Numbered from the stretch's first letter, positions 1 through 7,987 are shown. The stretch is 64,000 nt of DNA from Mycobacterium sp. Aquia_216 (GCF_026723865.1 NZ_CP113529.1:3534001-3598000), one strand, 5' to 3'. A program made the numbers and translations. Notes: generated by a model from the letters alone, not told the origin.

Positions 1-1
1 G

Positions 2-412
2 CGCCGGCAGCGTCGTGAATACCTGGCTGGCACAATCAAGTTCGAGGTATACCGAGACATCGGTGCAGATGAACTTGCCGAGATACTCCAGCGACAAGAC
101 CCCGACGACCGCGCCGAACTCATCAGTGATCGGCGCAAGTTGGACTTCCAGCCCGGGGTCAACACCTTCACCCACGGCACGCTTCACCTCCGGACGTGGG
201 TCGGACGCAACTCATTCGTCAACGACGACGAGACTTTCCTCGTCGCCGTCACCCATAAAGCGCAAACCTGGGCACGAAACGATTCGGCGTATGAAAGTCA
301 GGCATACGCGTTGGCGGCAACTCTGGAGGATCGCGATCTTGCGACCGCCGACCTCCATGAGATTCTCCGGCAGCAACTCCGCGTCCCCAACCGCGTGCGG
401 CTGCGCGCCTAG
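2..412 (+). CDS. hypothetical protein, 5' end outside the window
   Basis: An open frame enters the window at its first bases and ends at a TAG at 410-412, giving at least 136 residues of a charged, apparently soluble protein. I recognise no family; there is no membrane segment or obvious catalytic motif. It converges on the HTH repressor gene, leaving only 38 bp between them, so it probably belongs to the same accessory island. An internal ATG/GTG start cannot be excluded, but the reading frame is open right to the window edge, so truncation by the window is more likely. Confidence 0.5.
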   Translation, partial: RRQRREYLAGTIKFEVYRDIGADELAEILQRQDPDDRAELISDRRKLDFQPGVNTFTHGTLHLRTWVGRNSFVNDDETFLVAVTHKAQTWARNDSAYESQAYALAATLEDRDLATADLHEILRQQLRVPNRVRLRA

Positions 413-450
413 GGCTGGTTTAGATGCGCCCCCCATCGACAACAATGTGT

Positions 451-894
451 TCAGCCGTCGTCGTCCATCGGTTCGCTAAGCCTGATGGCGTTGTAGATGT
501 GCTGCCAGCGCTGGGCGGTCCGTGGGGGCTCGCCGCGAAACTTGATCGTGCTGAGCATCTGCACATCGGCGGCGGGCAGTTGCTTGTCCTCGGCGAAGTC
601 CATCAGGCTCGGTGGCGGCGGACCGTCCGGTTGTGCCAACACTCGTCGGCCCAGCAGATCCGCCATCGTCACCCCGAGCGCTTGCGCGATCGCGTACAGC
701 GTTTTCGCTGAAGGCCGTCGCACCGCCTGCGTCGACGCGTCGGAGTTCTCCAATGTCGAGAGGTAGCTCTTGCTGACCCCGGACTGATCGGCTAGCTGAC
801 TTAGATTAAGTCCCTTGTCTTTTCGGAACTTGGCAATCCGCGCGCCGAGTCCGGCCTGCTCGGGTCGGTCCTCGTTCGCGGGGTCAGCTTGCAC
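451..894 (-). CDS. XRE-family HTH transcriptional repressor (CapH-like position)
   Basis: A 147-residue protein with an N-terminal Cro/CI-type helix-turn-helix at about residues 17-75 (KFRKDKGLNLSQLADQSGV, then SKSYLSTLEN), followed by a C-terminal extension of about 70 residues without recognised fold. It should bind DNA as a dimer and repress. Its start overlaps the end of the upstream ImmA/IrrE peptidase gene by 11 bp, so the two are translationally coupled. The pair faces a ubiquitin-like conjugation operon across a short region carrying GTTC-N8-GAAC palindromes, its probable operators. By analogy with CapH/CapP, which control CBASS and related defence systems, the neighbouring peptidase may cleave this repressor on a damage or infection signal. 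That regulatory role is inference. Confidence 0.85.
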   Translation of the reverse strand: MQADPANEDRPEQAGLGARIAKFRKDKGLNLSQLADQSGVSKSYLSTLENSDASTQAVRRPSAKTLYAIAQALGVTMADLLGRRVLAQPDGPPPPSLMDFAEDKQLPAADVQMLSTIKFRGEPPRTAQRWQHIYNAIRLSEPMDDDG

Positions 895-1756
895 GTTGGA
901 GTCCGGTCCGATTGCCGTCGCTGACCAGTGCCAGAACTCGCATGTGTCTCACTCCGTGATCGTCGGTGTACGGAAACAGCCGGGCGCTCACGCGCACTCG
1001 ACCCAGGCCGGGAGTGGTCAGTTCGTCGAGTTCGACTACCTCGTCGACGACTTCGCCTTCGAGGGCGCGGTGGAAGACCCCTCCTTCGGCCGCTGACTTA
1101 TGCCGGGGAACGAACCGCCACCGGGCACCGCCAGGGATGCACGACTGAACGCGCAGTTTCGGCTCACCGTTCGGTTCACTCGGCTTGACGGCCGGCTCGA
1201 GAGTCAGGAACAGCGTCGGTACGGAGGCCAGCGCGCACACCCGTGCAGCAGTGGCAGTCAGACTCGCCTCGTAATGGTCGGCCAGGGCTTCCACCAAGCT
1301 CAGATCTATCCGGTTGCCATCCAGATCGGCGCGGAACGCGTCGCGCGGAAACAGCAGCTCCGCAGCACCCTGATCGCACAGTGCCTCCACCGCTGGATCA
1401 CACCACACACCGGCGGGTGGCGCGATCTCGGGGTCGCAACGGTACTGCGGCTGCAAAAGGAAACCGGGCATGAACGTATGGCTGACCTCGTGGAAGGCCG
1501 AGAACCGCTGCCGGCCCCACGACTGGCCAGCCCGCAATCCGATCACCAGACCGTCGGCCGCGGGCACGATCTGACCAGACCACGGAATGTCGAGCTCCTC
1601 AATGCGGATCACGCCGCGATAGGACGCCACCATGTGGTGATCGACCGGCGTCGTCACCCCCAGATCGGCCAGGGTGTCCCGCATCAGGCCCACTACGAGC
1701 TCGCCGGCCGGTGTGCCCGGTGACGCCAGCCGGGCCTCCTCGAATTCGGACCGCAT
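884..1756 (-). CDS. ImmA/IrrE-type zinc metallopeptidase (CapP-like position)
   Basis: A 290-residue protein with the zinc-peptidase motif HEVSH at about residues 89-93 and a third-ligand glutamate in EALCDQGAAELLFP at about 125, the arrangement of COG2856 ImmA/IrrE proteins. The C-terminal 120 residues form a separate, possibly sensor, domain. I start it at ATG 1756 because GGAGG lies 5 bp upstream; the alternative GTG at 1762 would overlap that ribosome site. Family members cleave a partner XRE repressor (ICEBs1 ImmA/ImmR, IrrE/DdrO, CapP/CapH), and here the repressor gene follows with an 11 bp overlap. It is divergent from the ubiquitin-like operon, which it probably de-represses. Confidence 0.85.
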   Translation of the reverse strand: MRSEFEEARLASPGTPAGELVVGLMRDTLADLGVTTPVDHHMVASYRGVIRIEELDIPWSGQIVPAADGLVIGLRAGQSWGRQRFSAFHEVSHTFMPGFLLQPQYRCDPEIAPPAGVWCDPAVEALCDQGAAELLFPRDAFRADLDGNRIDLSLVEALADHYEASLTATAARVCALASVPTLFLTLEPAVKPSEPNGEPKLRVQSCIPGGARWRFVPRHKSAAEGGVFHRALEGEVVDEVVELDELTTPGLGRVRVSARLFPYTDDHGVRHMRVLALVSDGNRTGLQRAS

Positions 1757-1787
1757 TGCCACCTCCGTTCTCGATCAATGATATCTG

Positions 1788-1841
1788 GTTCGCGAAAGGG
1801 AACAAGTGCGTGTACGGTAGGCCGTGTTCTCTATAGAGAAC
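1788..1841. promoter_or_regulatory. paired palindromic operators between repressor/peptidase and ubiquitin-like operons
   Basis: A perfect 16 bp palindrome, GTTCTCTATAGAGAAC, lies at 1826-1841. A second site with identical outer half-sites and length (GTTC-N8-GAAC) is at 1788-1803, 38 bp away centre to centre, and a further half-site GTTCTCGA is at 1767-1774. All lie in the 116 bp between the two divergent operons, where a CI-like XRE dimer would sit to repress both. Binding by the adjacent XRE protein is inference. Confidence 0.7.
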
Positions 1842-1872
1842 GCCATGTTTCAACAGCGAACAGGAGGCGGCG

Positions 1873-2241
1873 ATGCCGGTCGAAGTAGAGGTCATCGAAA
1901 TCATCGAGGTGGCGCCCGACGGCGACGTCGTCGAGTTCACCGAGATCGTGGAGAACGACAAGCGCCCGCGGGAGCGAGTCGTCATCCGCGTGGACAACAA
2001 GGACAACGGCGAGACCGTGCACTTGCGCGTCCCCCTGTCGAAGACGGTCGACGAGATCGTGACCAGGATCTACGCCGAGTTCCGGGCCACCCGCAACGTT
2101 GAGGACCGACTGACGTGTCGCGGCGACGGCGCCGACGTCTTCCAGTACGCGCACCTGACGCTGCGGCACTACCTGCGAGATGGCCACTGTCCCAAGCTTC
2201 GGTGGGCGTTCGCCGGAGGCACCGGTGGAGCGCGGCGGTGA
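1873..2241 (+). CDS. ubiquitin-like modifier protein (BilA-like), GG-containing C-terminus
   Basis: A 122-residue protein starting at ATG 1873 with AGGAGG 5 bp upstream. An acidic N-terminal 30 residues precede a probable beta-grasp domain (about 34-114: VVIRVDNKDNGETVHLRV, then a helix DEIVTRIYAEF). It ends WAFAGGTGGARR, so Gly-Gly pairs fall at 115-116 and 118-119 with a short tail after either, as in ubiquitin-like precursors that need proteolytic trimming. The next genes are E2-like, JAMM protease and E1-like in the order described for Bil (bacterial ISG15-like) operons; its stop overlaps the E2 start (GTGA). The ubiquitin-like assignment rests on the C-terminus, predicted fold and neighbours, since sequence identity to ubiquitin is negligible. 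Confidence 0.75.
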   Translation: MPVEVEVIEIIEVAPDGDVVEFTEIVENDKRPRERVVIRVDNKDNGETVHLRVPLSKTVDEIVTRIYAEFRATRNVEDRLTCRGDGADVFQYAHLTLRHYLRDGHCPKLRWAFAGGTGGARR

Positions 2242-2804
2242 CCTCGGACGTTCCACACGTCGCTGATCCGGAGATCGCGGCAGCGGTGTTCGCCGATCAT
2301 CTGGGCCGAGTGCTGGCTGGGCCGCAGGCGCGCGATCACGGATGGAAGTTCACCGTCGTGGACCCGTTGCACGCCGTGGTCGGGCTGACTGCCACGCGTC
2401 CCGACGGCGCCACTGATCCGTACCACGTCGCGCTCGGCGCGGAGTTCTACGACGTGCATCCCCCGACGGTGAAGTTCGTCGTCCCGGAACCCGGTTGCAC
2501 CGGTTGGCCGGAGGCCGGTGCTACCAGCCGCTGGCTACCCGCACTTGCCGGGCTCGACTGGTTCCACGTTCACGCCACCTACGGCTACGCCGAACCACCG
2601 CCTGAATACTGTGCCTCCTACCGCCGCCCGCGCCAACTGGTCTGCTGCTCGATGACGCTGGAGTACTACATCTCCGGACACGCCCCAACTGACGGTCAGC
2701 GATGGCGGCAGGGGCGCCACACCCTCGGCGGCACGCTGGCACGAATCCAGGAGGCTCTGCTCAGCCCCCAGTATCAGGGACCGGCCGGTGCTGACGATTC
2801 CTGA
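2238..2804 (+). CDS. E2-like ubiquitin-conjugating enzyme (BilB-like)
   Basis: A 188-residue protein starting at GTG 2238, overlapping the modifier stop by 4 bp. The E2 signature is a strand and loop YDVHPPTVKFV (residues 71-81), equivalent to the YPxxPPxVxF segment of UBC folds, followed by the presumed active-site region QLVCCSMTLEYYISGH with candidate catalytic Cys136/Cys137. It would accept the modifier from the E1-like enzyme as a thioester and pass it to a target. The eukaryotic HPN motif is not obvious, which is usual for bacterial E2-like families. The C-terminal 15 codons overlap the next gene. Confidence 0.78.
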   Translation: MTSDVPHVADPEIAAAVFADHLGRVLAGPQARDHGWKFTVVDPLHAVVGLTATRPDGATDPYHVALGAEFYDVHPPTVKFVVPEPGCTGWPEAGATSRWLPALAGLDWFHVHATYGYAEPPPEYCASYRRPRQLVCCSMTLEYYISGHAPTDGQRWRQGRHTLGGTLARIQEALLSPQYQGPAGADDS

Positions 2805-3390
2805 GTCGCAGTGGCTGGCCATGCTCGACGTCTTCACCACCTTCCCGCCGAACCATGAGCGCGTCGCTTATTTCGACGGCTTGCGCCTCCCCGACCCCCG
2901 CGGGCGGCAGCGCTCGGTGGCGACGACGGTGACGGTGCCCGACGCCGCGACCAGTCCGCGGAACTTCACCGTCAGCGCCGAGGCGATGGAGCGCGCCGGC
3001 GGACACTTCGACGCCCTGAATCAGGTACGTCTCGCGCAGGTGCACACTCACGGCGACGATGACACCGACCACTCCTCGACCGACGACCGGCGCGCCTACA
3101 GCCAGCGCGACGGTGCCTTGTCGATCGTGCTCCCGCACCACGGAGCTGGTCGTCCGTGGCCGTGGCAGACCGGTGTCCACGTCCGTGAACCGGCCGGTTG
3201 GCGCCGACTGCACGGCGACGAGATCAACGACGTGCTGCGCATCGTACCCACGGTCCTCGACTACAGGAGAAAGTCATGGAACGCGTATCCGACCGCCACA
3301 CCGGAGATCTCGCCGGCCGCCTCACCCCCCTCTCATCTGCCCGTGCAGTCACGGTGGCCGTGGCCGTGGCGCCCGAGTCGGCGGCGCTAA
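2788..3390 (+). CDS. JAB/MPN (JAMM) metalloprotease, deubiquitinase-like (BilC-like)
   Basis: A 200-residue protein from GTG 2788, overlapping the E2 gene by 17 bp. It has a complete JAMM zinc site: Glu24 (NHERVAYFDG) and His86-x-His88-x7-Ser96-x2-Asp99 (VHTHGDDDTDHSSTDD). Family members trim ubiquitin-like precursors to expose Gly-Gly and remove the modifier from targets; the modifier encoded upstream has residues beyond its GG that need such trimming. The frame runs 115 bp into the E1 gene, giving a Pro/Trp/Arg-rich C-terminal tail of about 38 residues with no domain character, so the functional core probably ends near residue 160. Confidence 0.85.
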   Translation: MLTIPESQWLAMLDVFTTFPPNHERVAYFDGLRLPDPRGRQRSVATTVTVPDAATSPRNFTVSAEAMERAGGHFDALNQVRLAQVHTHGDDDTDHSSTDDRRAYSQRDGALSIVLPHHGAGRPWPWQTGVHVREPAGWRRLHGDEINDVLRIVPTVLDYRRKSWNAYPTATPEISPAASPPSHLPVQSRWPWPWRPSRRR

Positions 3391-4811
3391 CCGCCACTCA
3401 GCACACCGCGTGGATGACGGTGAACCTGCTGGCCCGCTGCGAGGGCGTGATCGCCGCCGTCCAGATCGCATGCCCGGACGGCGTCGCCCTGACAGATCGG
3501 GTCGTCCCAGGAGCGTGCCCCGGCTCCTGGCTCGGCGACGCGCTTCTCACCGGCGCCCGGAGCGTCGGAGTGGTACCCGTCGCCCTGATCGAAGCGGGCC
3601 AGCAAGCGGACATCACCCTTGTGATCGGCAGCGGCGCATCGCCCGCCACCGCGAGCACCGGATCATCGGGACCGGAACGAGTGAGGTATGTCTGTGCCGA
3701 CGGGTGGTGGGGTGGTGTCGACGATGCGCCGATGACTATCGCCGGGGTGAGCCCGCTGCCGTTCGGCCCCTACATCGGCGCCTGCCTTGCAGTCGGTGAA
3801 ACCTTCCTCCTCGCCCGGCTACCGCATCACGTGACGCCGCCGTCAGGGCGATACGGGTGGGACGCCTGGTCCGAGCAGGCCACCACGGCACCCGACACCG
3901 CAGCACCCGACCTCGAACCTGACCTCGACCTGACCGGCACAGTGCTCGCGGGTGTCGGCGCCGTCGGCACCACTTGGGTACACGCGCTGTGGGCCGTGCC
4001 CGGACTGCGCGGCACGGTCGAGCTCGTTGATGACGATCGGGAGGGCGTGGCCACCACCAACCTGAACCGCTGCCCGCTGTTCGGGGCCGACAGCCTGGGC
4101 AGGCCGAAAGCTGGAGAGGCCGCGCGCATCTGCGCCGACGGCACGATCACCTGGAAACCCCGGCGCGGCCGCTTCCAGGACTCGCCCGGACACCCCACAC
4201 TGCTGATCTCGGCTGTCGACACCAACCGGGCCCGCGAGGCGCTGCAACAGCAGTACGTGCCGCGCATCCTGAGCGCCAGCACCAGCGACGTGCGAGCCGA
4301 GGTGTTGCGCATCGGGCCTCCGGGAATCGGAGCTTGCCTGCGCTGTTACAACCCGCCCGAAGCCCTCATCGCCGACGACGATCTGCGCCGGCGCGCCCTC
4401 GCCGCAGGTCCCGCTGCTCTCGACGCGCTTGCCGCCGAGGTCGGCGTCGACCGAACCGACATCGAACGGGAACTAAACCGCAGTCGATGCAGTGAAGTCG
4501 GCGATCGCCTGCTCACGGTGCTGCGCCGAGATCACCCCCTGGCCGAGCCCAGGTTCGCCGTCGGATTCGCCTCCGCGCTGGCGGGCACCCTGCTGGCAGC
4601 CGAGACGGTCAAGACCCAGATGAAAGCACCCATGCAGCCGAGCGATCGGCGGTGCAACAACGTCACCTTCCAGTTCCTGAAACCACAGTCAACCGTCAAC
4701 GAGGCAAGGCGGCTGCATGCGGAACCCGGCTGCCCCGCCTGCTCCCCAACCAACGCCGCCACCGCTTTGTGGCGGGACCGCGCCAACCGGCTCGATCCAG
4801 GTGCCGGCTAG
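3276..4811 (+). CDS. E1-like ThiF/MoeB-family adenylyltransferase (BilD-like)
   Basis: A 511-residue protein; ATG 3276 is chosen because AGGAGA ends 5 bp upstream. Residues 1-215 form an N-terminal region of unrecognised fold. The ThiF/E1 Rossmann domain follows: nucleotide loop GVGAVG at 226-231, acidic strand LVDDD ending at 254, TNLNR at 261-265 with the adenylation arginine, and Lys278. CLRC at 354-357 and CPAC at 486-489 are a likely split zinc site, as in MoeB/ThiF; Cys405 is a candidate catalytic cysteine. It would adenylate the modifier C-terminus and form an E1 thioester. It is the last gene of the operon. Confidence 0.85.
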   Translation: MERVSDRHTGDLAGRLTPLSSARAVTVAVAVAPESAALTATQHTAWMTVNLLARCEGVIAAVQIACPDGVALTDRVVPGACPGSWLGDALLTGARSVGVVPVALIEAGQQADITLVIGSGASPATASTGSSGPERVRYVCADGWWGGVDDAPMTIAGVSPLPFGPYIGACLAVGETFLLARLPHHVTPPSGRYGWDAWSEQATTAPDTAAPDLEPDLDLTGTVLAGVGAVGTTWVHALWAVPGLRGTVELVDDDREGVATTNLNRCPLFGADSLGRPKAGEAARICADGTITWKPRRGRFQDSPGHPTLLISAVDTNRAREALQQQYVPRILSASTSDVRAEVLRIGPPGIGACLRCYNPPEALIADDDLRRRALAAGPAALDALAAEVGVDRTDIERELNRSRCSEVGDRLLTVLRRDHPLAEPRFAVGFASALAGTLLAAETVKTQMKAPMQPSDRRCNNVTFQFLKPQSTVNEARRLHAEPGCPACSPTNAATALWRDRANRLDPGAG

Positions 4812-5367
4812 ACGACGCGCCACAGTCGGTGTACTGCACGCCTCAGCACCGGCTCCATCGTTGCTGTCTCTACACGCGGTGACAGCTGGGGTTGCGCCGC
4901 TTCCGGAGCGTTCGGCGACTACACGGCCCGCTGCGGTGATCATCCGCGGACTAATAGAAGACGCCTACGCCGAGGACAGCCCACGCAGGCTACCGGTAGG
5001 TCGCCCCCATCCCGCAGACAAGCACTCCCCCACCTAAGACCACTGATCCTAAAACCGCAGTCTGACATTGGCTTTGACCATCACGCCACAGCGACGACAA
5101 TCGATGCCGGCCTCGGACCTGTGATTCATTTGATGAAAATGGGGGAGTTCTTCATGGATAACCGCTGGTATGGCGTCAATGCGCTGCCCCGACAGCTGGG
5201 CTCTCGGACGGCAACGTCTGGCCGGTCGACGGGCCACCGCCCGAGCCGCTGATGCCGCAGCCACCCGAGCCAGCACGGCCGCCCGCCCGGTGCCGCAGCG
5301 GCACGGTGTGACACCGAGCAGGCGTGACGGCGGCTAAGGCTCGCGCTGAGCGCATGCTCGCGCGGTT
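4812..5367. other. 556 bp gap without a supported gene
   Basis: This lies between the convergent ends of the E1-like gene and an unrecognised minus-strand gene. A 75-codon minus-strand frame (5049-5276) ends with DCRRCGVMVKANV, which looks like half of a zinc knuckle, but it has no ribosome site and its N-terminus is low-complexity Ala/Arg, so I do not call it. No convincing terminator hairpin was seen. It may be a relic of a deleted gene. Confidence 0.4.
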
Positions 5368-6510
5368 CTAGTCAGCCGGTAGCCGGTAGTCGGCCGCCAG
5401 GTCGGAGACAATGTCCGCGAGGCCCTTCGGATAGTTGCGCAACCGCTTCGGGTCCGGCTGCGGACCGATGGACTGCGCCTCGAAGAGAGACACTGCCGCC
5501 TCCGTCATGCGCAGAGCGTTTCCGAACGCGTCGAGCGTGACCGCCAATAGGCCCGAGTCGTCTAGCTCGCGATTGTCAAACACGTACCCCGCCAGCCACT
5601 TAAAGCCGTGCACGAATCCCGATCCGAGCGAATAGAAGGCCTTGGCGCTGCGCGGATGCATCACCCTGTCGAGGTCGGGGTCTGCTTTGCGCGGCAGGCG
5701 CTTGTCCATCCAATCTTCGGCATTCTCAACAAATTTCATCGGTCCTCCAGTAGGCCCGATGATCGCATCCGCAGGCAGCGCCGCTATCTCGGCGTGACGT
5801 TTAACCTCACGAGCGCGGCGCTTCTCAAACTCGGCCAGGTCAGCCTCGGCCATCGGATCGCTGCGCGCCTCCAGAGCTGCGGCCTCCAGCTTCTCAAACC
5901 CCTCCTGCTGGCCACGCTCCCCCTTGAGGAACCCATAACAGCGGCGAATCCGTTCTTCGGTATCCGTCTCGCTGATAAGCCAAATGGTCTTGGCTGACGA
6001 TTCCATCGCAATGCGGCACAGGGCCGCCGTCGCTGATGTGCGCATCTGTCCCTGAGTCAGAGCGAACGCGATCACCTCGGCTGCCGCCGTGAGGCTCTCG
6101 CTCGCGTTCATCGTTGGATATAACGCGGTTGAACTGACAAGAGTCTTCTCGCCCTCAAGCGTGACCGCAGCGTCGTCTTGGGCGAGTCGACTCTGCGGAT
6201 GCGGCCGGTTGGGCCGTAATCCCCACGACAGGAACCCTTTTGCGTGTGCGGCGCGTTCGCCGATCAACGCGATGAACATGGACCGGAGCAGTTTCCGCGC
6301 GTCCTCGGGATACTTCGCTTTGAGCTTGGCCCAGTCAACCTCGGAGAAATCCGGCCGTGGAGCCGGTGCCCCTCGCGGCGGCTTAGGCGGCAACTTAACG
6401 CCGAATTCGGCTGCCTCTCGTTCGTTTCGAGCGTCGCTCTCCTGACGGCGCCGAGCCTCCCGCTCTCGCCTCTGTTCCGTCGTCTGCCTGTTCCTCTTTC
6501 CCTTGCCCAT
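5368..6510 (-). CDS. unrecognised helical protein with charged N-terminus (DUF5677-like?)
   Basis: A 380-residue protein starting at ATG 6510 behind GGAGGGGA. Residues 1-50 are very basic and coiled-coil-like (GKGKRNRQTTEQRREREARR). The central and C-terminal parts are alpha-helical, with segments such as ALCRIAMESSAKTIWLISE and SLGSGFVHGFKWLAGYVFDN that resemble DUF5677/HEPN-like all-helical proteins. That resemblance is weak and I cannot name a function. There is no signal peptide or transmembrane helix. It stands alone, divergent from the next unknown gene, in the island holding the ubiquitin-like operon, so it may be an accessory or separate defence gene. Confidence 0.65.
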   Translation of the reverse strand: MGKGKRNRQTTEQRREREARRRQESDARNEREAAEFGVKLPPKPPRGAPAPRPDFSEVDWAKLKAKYPEDARKLLRSMFIALIGERAAHAKGFLSWGLRPNRPHPQSRLAQDDAAVTLEGEKTLVSSTALYPTMNASESLTAAAEVIAFALTQGQMRTSATAALCRIAMESSAKTIWLISETDTEERIRRCYGFLKGERGQQEGFEKLEAAALEARSDPMAEADLAEFEKRRAREVKRHAEIAALPADAIIGPTGGPMKFVENAEDWMDKRLPRKADPDLDRVMHPRSAKAFYSLGSGFVHGFKWLAGYVFDNRELDDSGLLAVTLDAFGNALRMTEAAVSLFEAQSIGPQPDPKRLRNYPKGLADIVSDLAADYRLPAD

Positions 6511-6811
6511 TGTCTCCCCTCCGCATCGGCTTACAAGCACGCGAAACTCACGATAAGACCGTGCGCCGACAGGCTGCGATAATGATGGCACCAACGCGCG
6601 ACGGTAACGGCGAACCCACAGTGAACGCGCGCGACGGATGTACGGGTCCGCATTGTCGATTTCTCTCTTGGTCGGGGCGCCCCGTCCGAAGAAACCTGAT
6701 AGCGCCGGCTCAGAGTGGAGCTAACGGGACCACAATTCGTCGGCGGATCATTGTGGTCTGCCGAGTAAACTAGACGGGATTGGTGCAGCGTTCGCCCACT
6801 CGGAGGAAATA
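6511..6811. promoter_or_regulatory. 301 bp divergent promoter region
   Basis: This separates two divergent unrecognised genes. It contains the ribosome site for each (GGAGGGGA next to 6510; GGAGG at 6802-6806) and no open frame with support. No operator palindrome stood out. Confidence 0.4.
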
Positions 6812-7987
6812 TTGCGGCCAGTCACGCCAACAGCAGACGGAGCGCGGTACCAGGCCCAGCACCTGCGGATGACGATTATCAGCATGGGGGAGACGCCCCG
6901 CCCAAGAGATTCGCCTGTCCTGAGCCATGAAGTAAGAATGTGCCGAAGTGGCTTGCTCTACGCAGATCACGTCAGGCTTATCAGCCCATTCGCATCGATC
7001 GTTTTTGGTGCGGACCGCGACGCGGATAGCAGTGCTGAAACAATAATTGAATCGCTGATCGACTCGATCGAAAAGTCTACTGCCGATGAGCCCGGCATCC
7101 AGGAGGTGCTCGAACTGTTCCGGGCACAGCTGGGAATCGCTGAAGCTGAAATCGACCAGCGCGTGAAAGCGGCAGTGGCGCAATTCAGACGGTTGCACAG
7201 GGAAAAGACAGAAAGAATGGGCTTTGGAGAGCTAAAGTGTGCGGTCGATCGCGGGTTGCTCACGATAGATCCCACTGCCGGTTTCGCTAGGCTTATTGAT
7301 CAACCGCCGGACGAGATCGTGACAGAAGGCGAGATCGTGTCAGTGGTAAGCGAAATTCATGATCTATTGCATTCGGGTCGGATCTATCCACTATTCGATG
7401 CTCGTGTTAATCGGATGGTCCGCGATGGCGTCAAAGAAGGTTATCTAAAGCCAGTGCCGACAGCTCGCAGGCTTGGCGCTGATGCGGCTATGGCCGATGG
7501 TCTTTTCGACAGGCTGCCGAACTTTCCTCTCGCGACGATGGCAGAAATCCTCGACATACGTGACGCACTGACGATTCCGTTAAACAACTTCCGGGCTGGT
7601 GTGCGCGAGCTAACCGAAGAAATCGACCTCGCTCCCGAGGATCTACATTTCGGCGCAGAGATCGAAGACGCTTGGCACGTACGTGTGGCTCCAGCGTTGG
7701 ACGAGATCGAAGACGAAATTCGAACGAACACAAGTATCCGCGATTTGCTCAAGCGGGGCCTACGAGACCCAGCTGGCCTCGGAGCCTTAGCGAGTGCGTC
7801 GGCGTTGCCTGCCAGCCTGGCTATTGCGGCCGGTCCGCTTGTGAGCGCCTCGGCCATCGCTGGTTTCGCGGTCGGCCTCTCAGTCGCCGCCGCGAGGAGC
7901 TTTTTGACGCAGAGTGACGATTTGCACGATGCGACGAAGGCCCAGTTCTACTTTCTCTACGGAGCCAACGAGCGAATGGGTCGATAA
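6812..7987 (+). CDS. unrecognised protein with C-terminal hydrophobic hairpin
   Basis: A 391-residue protein. TTG 6812 is chosen because GGAGG sits 5 bp upstream; ATG codons further in lack such a site. Residues 40-330 are mixed helical and acidic (for example FGELKCAVDRGLLTIDP). Near the C-terminus is a long small-residue hydrophobic stretch, GALASASALPASLAIAAGPL followed by VSASAIAGFAVGLSVAAARS, which could form a two-helix membrane hairpin. Base composition is visibly less GC-rich than in neighbouring genes, which suits horizontal transfer. Soluble body plus terminal membrane hairpin is common in defence effectors, but that role is only a suggestion. Confidence 0.6.
   Translation: MRPVTPTADGARYQAQHLRMTIISMGETPRPRDSPVLSHEVRMCRSGLLYADHVRLISPFASIVFGADRDADSSAETIIESLIDSIEKSTADEPGIQEVLELFRAQLGIAEAEIDQRVKAAVAQFRRLHREKTERMGFGELKCAVDRGLLTIDPTAGFARLIDQPPDEIVTEGEIVSVVSEIHDLLHSGRIYPLFDARVNRMVRDGVKEGYLKPVPTARRLGADAAMADGLFDRLPNFPLATMAEILDIRDALTIPLNNFRAGVRELTEEIDLAPEDLHFGAEIEDAWHVRVAPALDEIEDEIRTNTSIRDLLKRGLRDPAGLGALASASALPASLAIAAGPLVSASAIAGFAVGLSVAAARSFLTQSDDLHDATKAQFYFLYGANERMGR

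Noticed and set aside
1100..1723. 207-codon plus-strand frame opposite the ImmA/IrrE gene
   Set aside because: It is a high-GC antisense shadow; the minus-strand frame has the HEVSH motif, a ribosome site and a partner gene.
5049..5276. 75-codon minus-strand frame ending DCRRCGVMVKANV
   Set aside because: The zinc-knuckle-like end is suggestive, but there is no ribosome site and the N-terminus is low complexity; noted only as a possible relic.
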